A stretch of 51,978 nucleotides of DNA. It comes from Chitinophagales bacterium (GTDB lineage Bacteria; Bacteroidota; Bacteroidia; Chitinophagales; Chitinophagaceae). Positions 51,838 to 51,978 of the stretch are shown here, in pieces. How positions within the stretch are numbered: the stretch's first letter is position 1; the number at the start of each line of letters is the position of its first letter. Location of the stretch: assembly GCA_015655015.1 (NCBI GenBank), contig JAATFV010000097.1, positions 1 to 51,978 on the forward strand, written 5' to 3'. A program made the position numbers and the translations under genes. The notes beneath the pieces were generated by a model. That model was not told the origin of the DNA and searched no databases. It saw only the letters and a list, made by a program, of their open reading frames with translations.

Positions 51838-51978
51838 ATGGAAAAACATTATTCCTTAATCAATCAAAATCCCCGCACAGACGGAGAGCTGCTGGACGCC
51901 TACTCCCAAACGATCACCGGGGTAGTGGGCCAGGTAGCGGAAGCCGTAGTGCACATACAGGTCAGCAAGCCGGTCACC
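51838..51978 (+). CDS. HtrA/DegP-like serine protease, N-terminal fragment (runs off the window)
   Basis: The frame from ATG 51838 stays open to the window end (47 codons): MEKHYSLINQNPRTDGELLD, then AYSQTITGVVGQVAEAVVHI. The segment S-x-x-I-T-x-V-V-x-x-V-x-x-A-V-V-x-I resembles the N-terminal strand of S1C trypsin-like proteases. The catalytic residues would lie beyond the window, so the assignment is tentative. No clear promoter box is seen. Confidence 0.6.
   Translation, partial: MEKHYSLINQNPRTDGELLDAYSQTITGVVGQVAEAVVHIQVSKPVT

Noticed and set aside
1..51978. CRISPR arrays, tRNA or rRNA genes, insertion sequences, prophage
   Set aside because: None seen on reading: no regularly spaced repeats with unique spacers, no cloverleaf candidates in the gaps, and no transposase, integrase or phage structural genes.

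Overview
The window reads as a chromosomal segment of a Bacteroidota bacterium, most likely of the family Chitinophagaceae. Four things suggest this. There is a SusC/SusD pair with a FecI-type sigma factor and a FecR anti-sigma. There are an S46 dipeptidyl peptidase, DUF4369-type thioredoxin lipoproteins and paired rhomboids. Promoters have the Bacteroidota form (TTTG, about 19-21 bp, TAnnTTTG) and Shine-Dalgarno sequences are generally absent. Base composition is moderate to high GC for the group. No tRNA, rRNA, CRISPR array, prophage or insertion sequence was seen. Most of the window is ordinary chromosome.

Left part (1-9.4 kb): the 5' end of rplM with a structured leader; a nucleotidyltransferase-like gene broken by one TAG, overlapping an unusual XRE-HD fusion gene; a lipoprotein; a Nudix-type regulator; ligA; an HNH protein; a DUF2461 protein; asd; and a PfkB-type kinase. 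The asd gene has what looks like a complete transcription attenuator: a consensus promoter, a 21-codon leader peptide whose first half is rich in Thr, Ile, Met and Lys codons, a first hairpin, a terminator with a U-run, and an alternative pairing between the two. This is the most striking regulatory signal in the window.

Phenylacetate region (9.5-16.4 kb, and again at 47.6-50.5 kb): a TetR-family gene (paaR-like) is followed by paaE, then paaABCD, paaG and a paaY-like gene fused to a Uma2 nuclease domain. Matching inverted repeats (CTAAC-N4-GTTAG) lie before the TetR gene and before paaA, and a related palindrome lies before paaG. paaZ and a crotonase lie 32 kb away on the minus strand. Only 12 bp separate that crotonase from an ECF sigma/FecR/SusC/SusD set running the same way. 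Together these genes cover ring epoxidation (PaaABCDE), isomerisation to the oxepin (PaaG), and ring opening and aldehyde oxidation (PaaZ). paaK, paaH and paaJ are not in the window.

Middle (16.4-40 kb): obgE; a long leader with reiterated TTGCTG-type motifs before two tandem secreted paralogs; an S46 peptidase preceded by a perfect 16-bp inverted repeat; alkA; cysS; an endonuclease/exonuclease/phosphatase membrane protein; an inactive rhomboid next to an active one; rlmD; a thioredoxin-like protein; a double-parvulin isomerase; metF; lptB; a GH3 enzyme; a multi-spanning membrane protein; fabG; a small secreted protein; and a SulP transporter with a beta-carbonic anhydrase.

Right end (40-52 kb): susD, susC, fecR, the ECF sigma gene, the crotonase and paaZ on minus; then corA and the start of an HtrA/DegP-like protease on plus.

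Recurring oddities are low-complexity inserts in loops of conserved enzymes (LigA, PaaC, PaaE, the PaaY-Uma2 linker, FecR), several start codons lying 4-10 bp after a TAnnTTTG box (probable leaderless mRNAs), and a two-copy intergenic hairpin element of about 80 bp.
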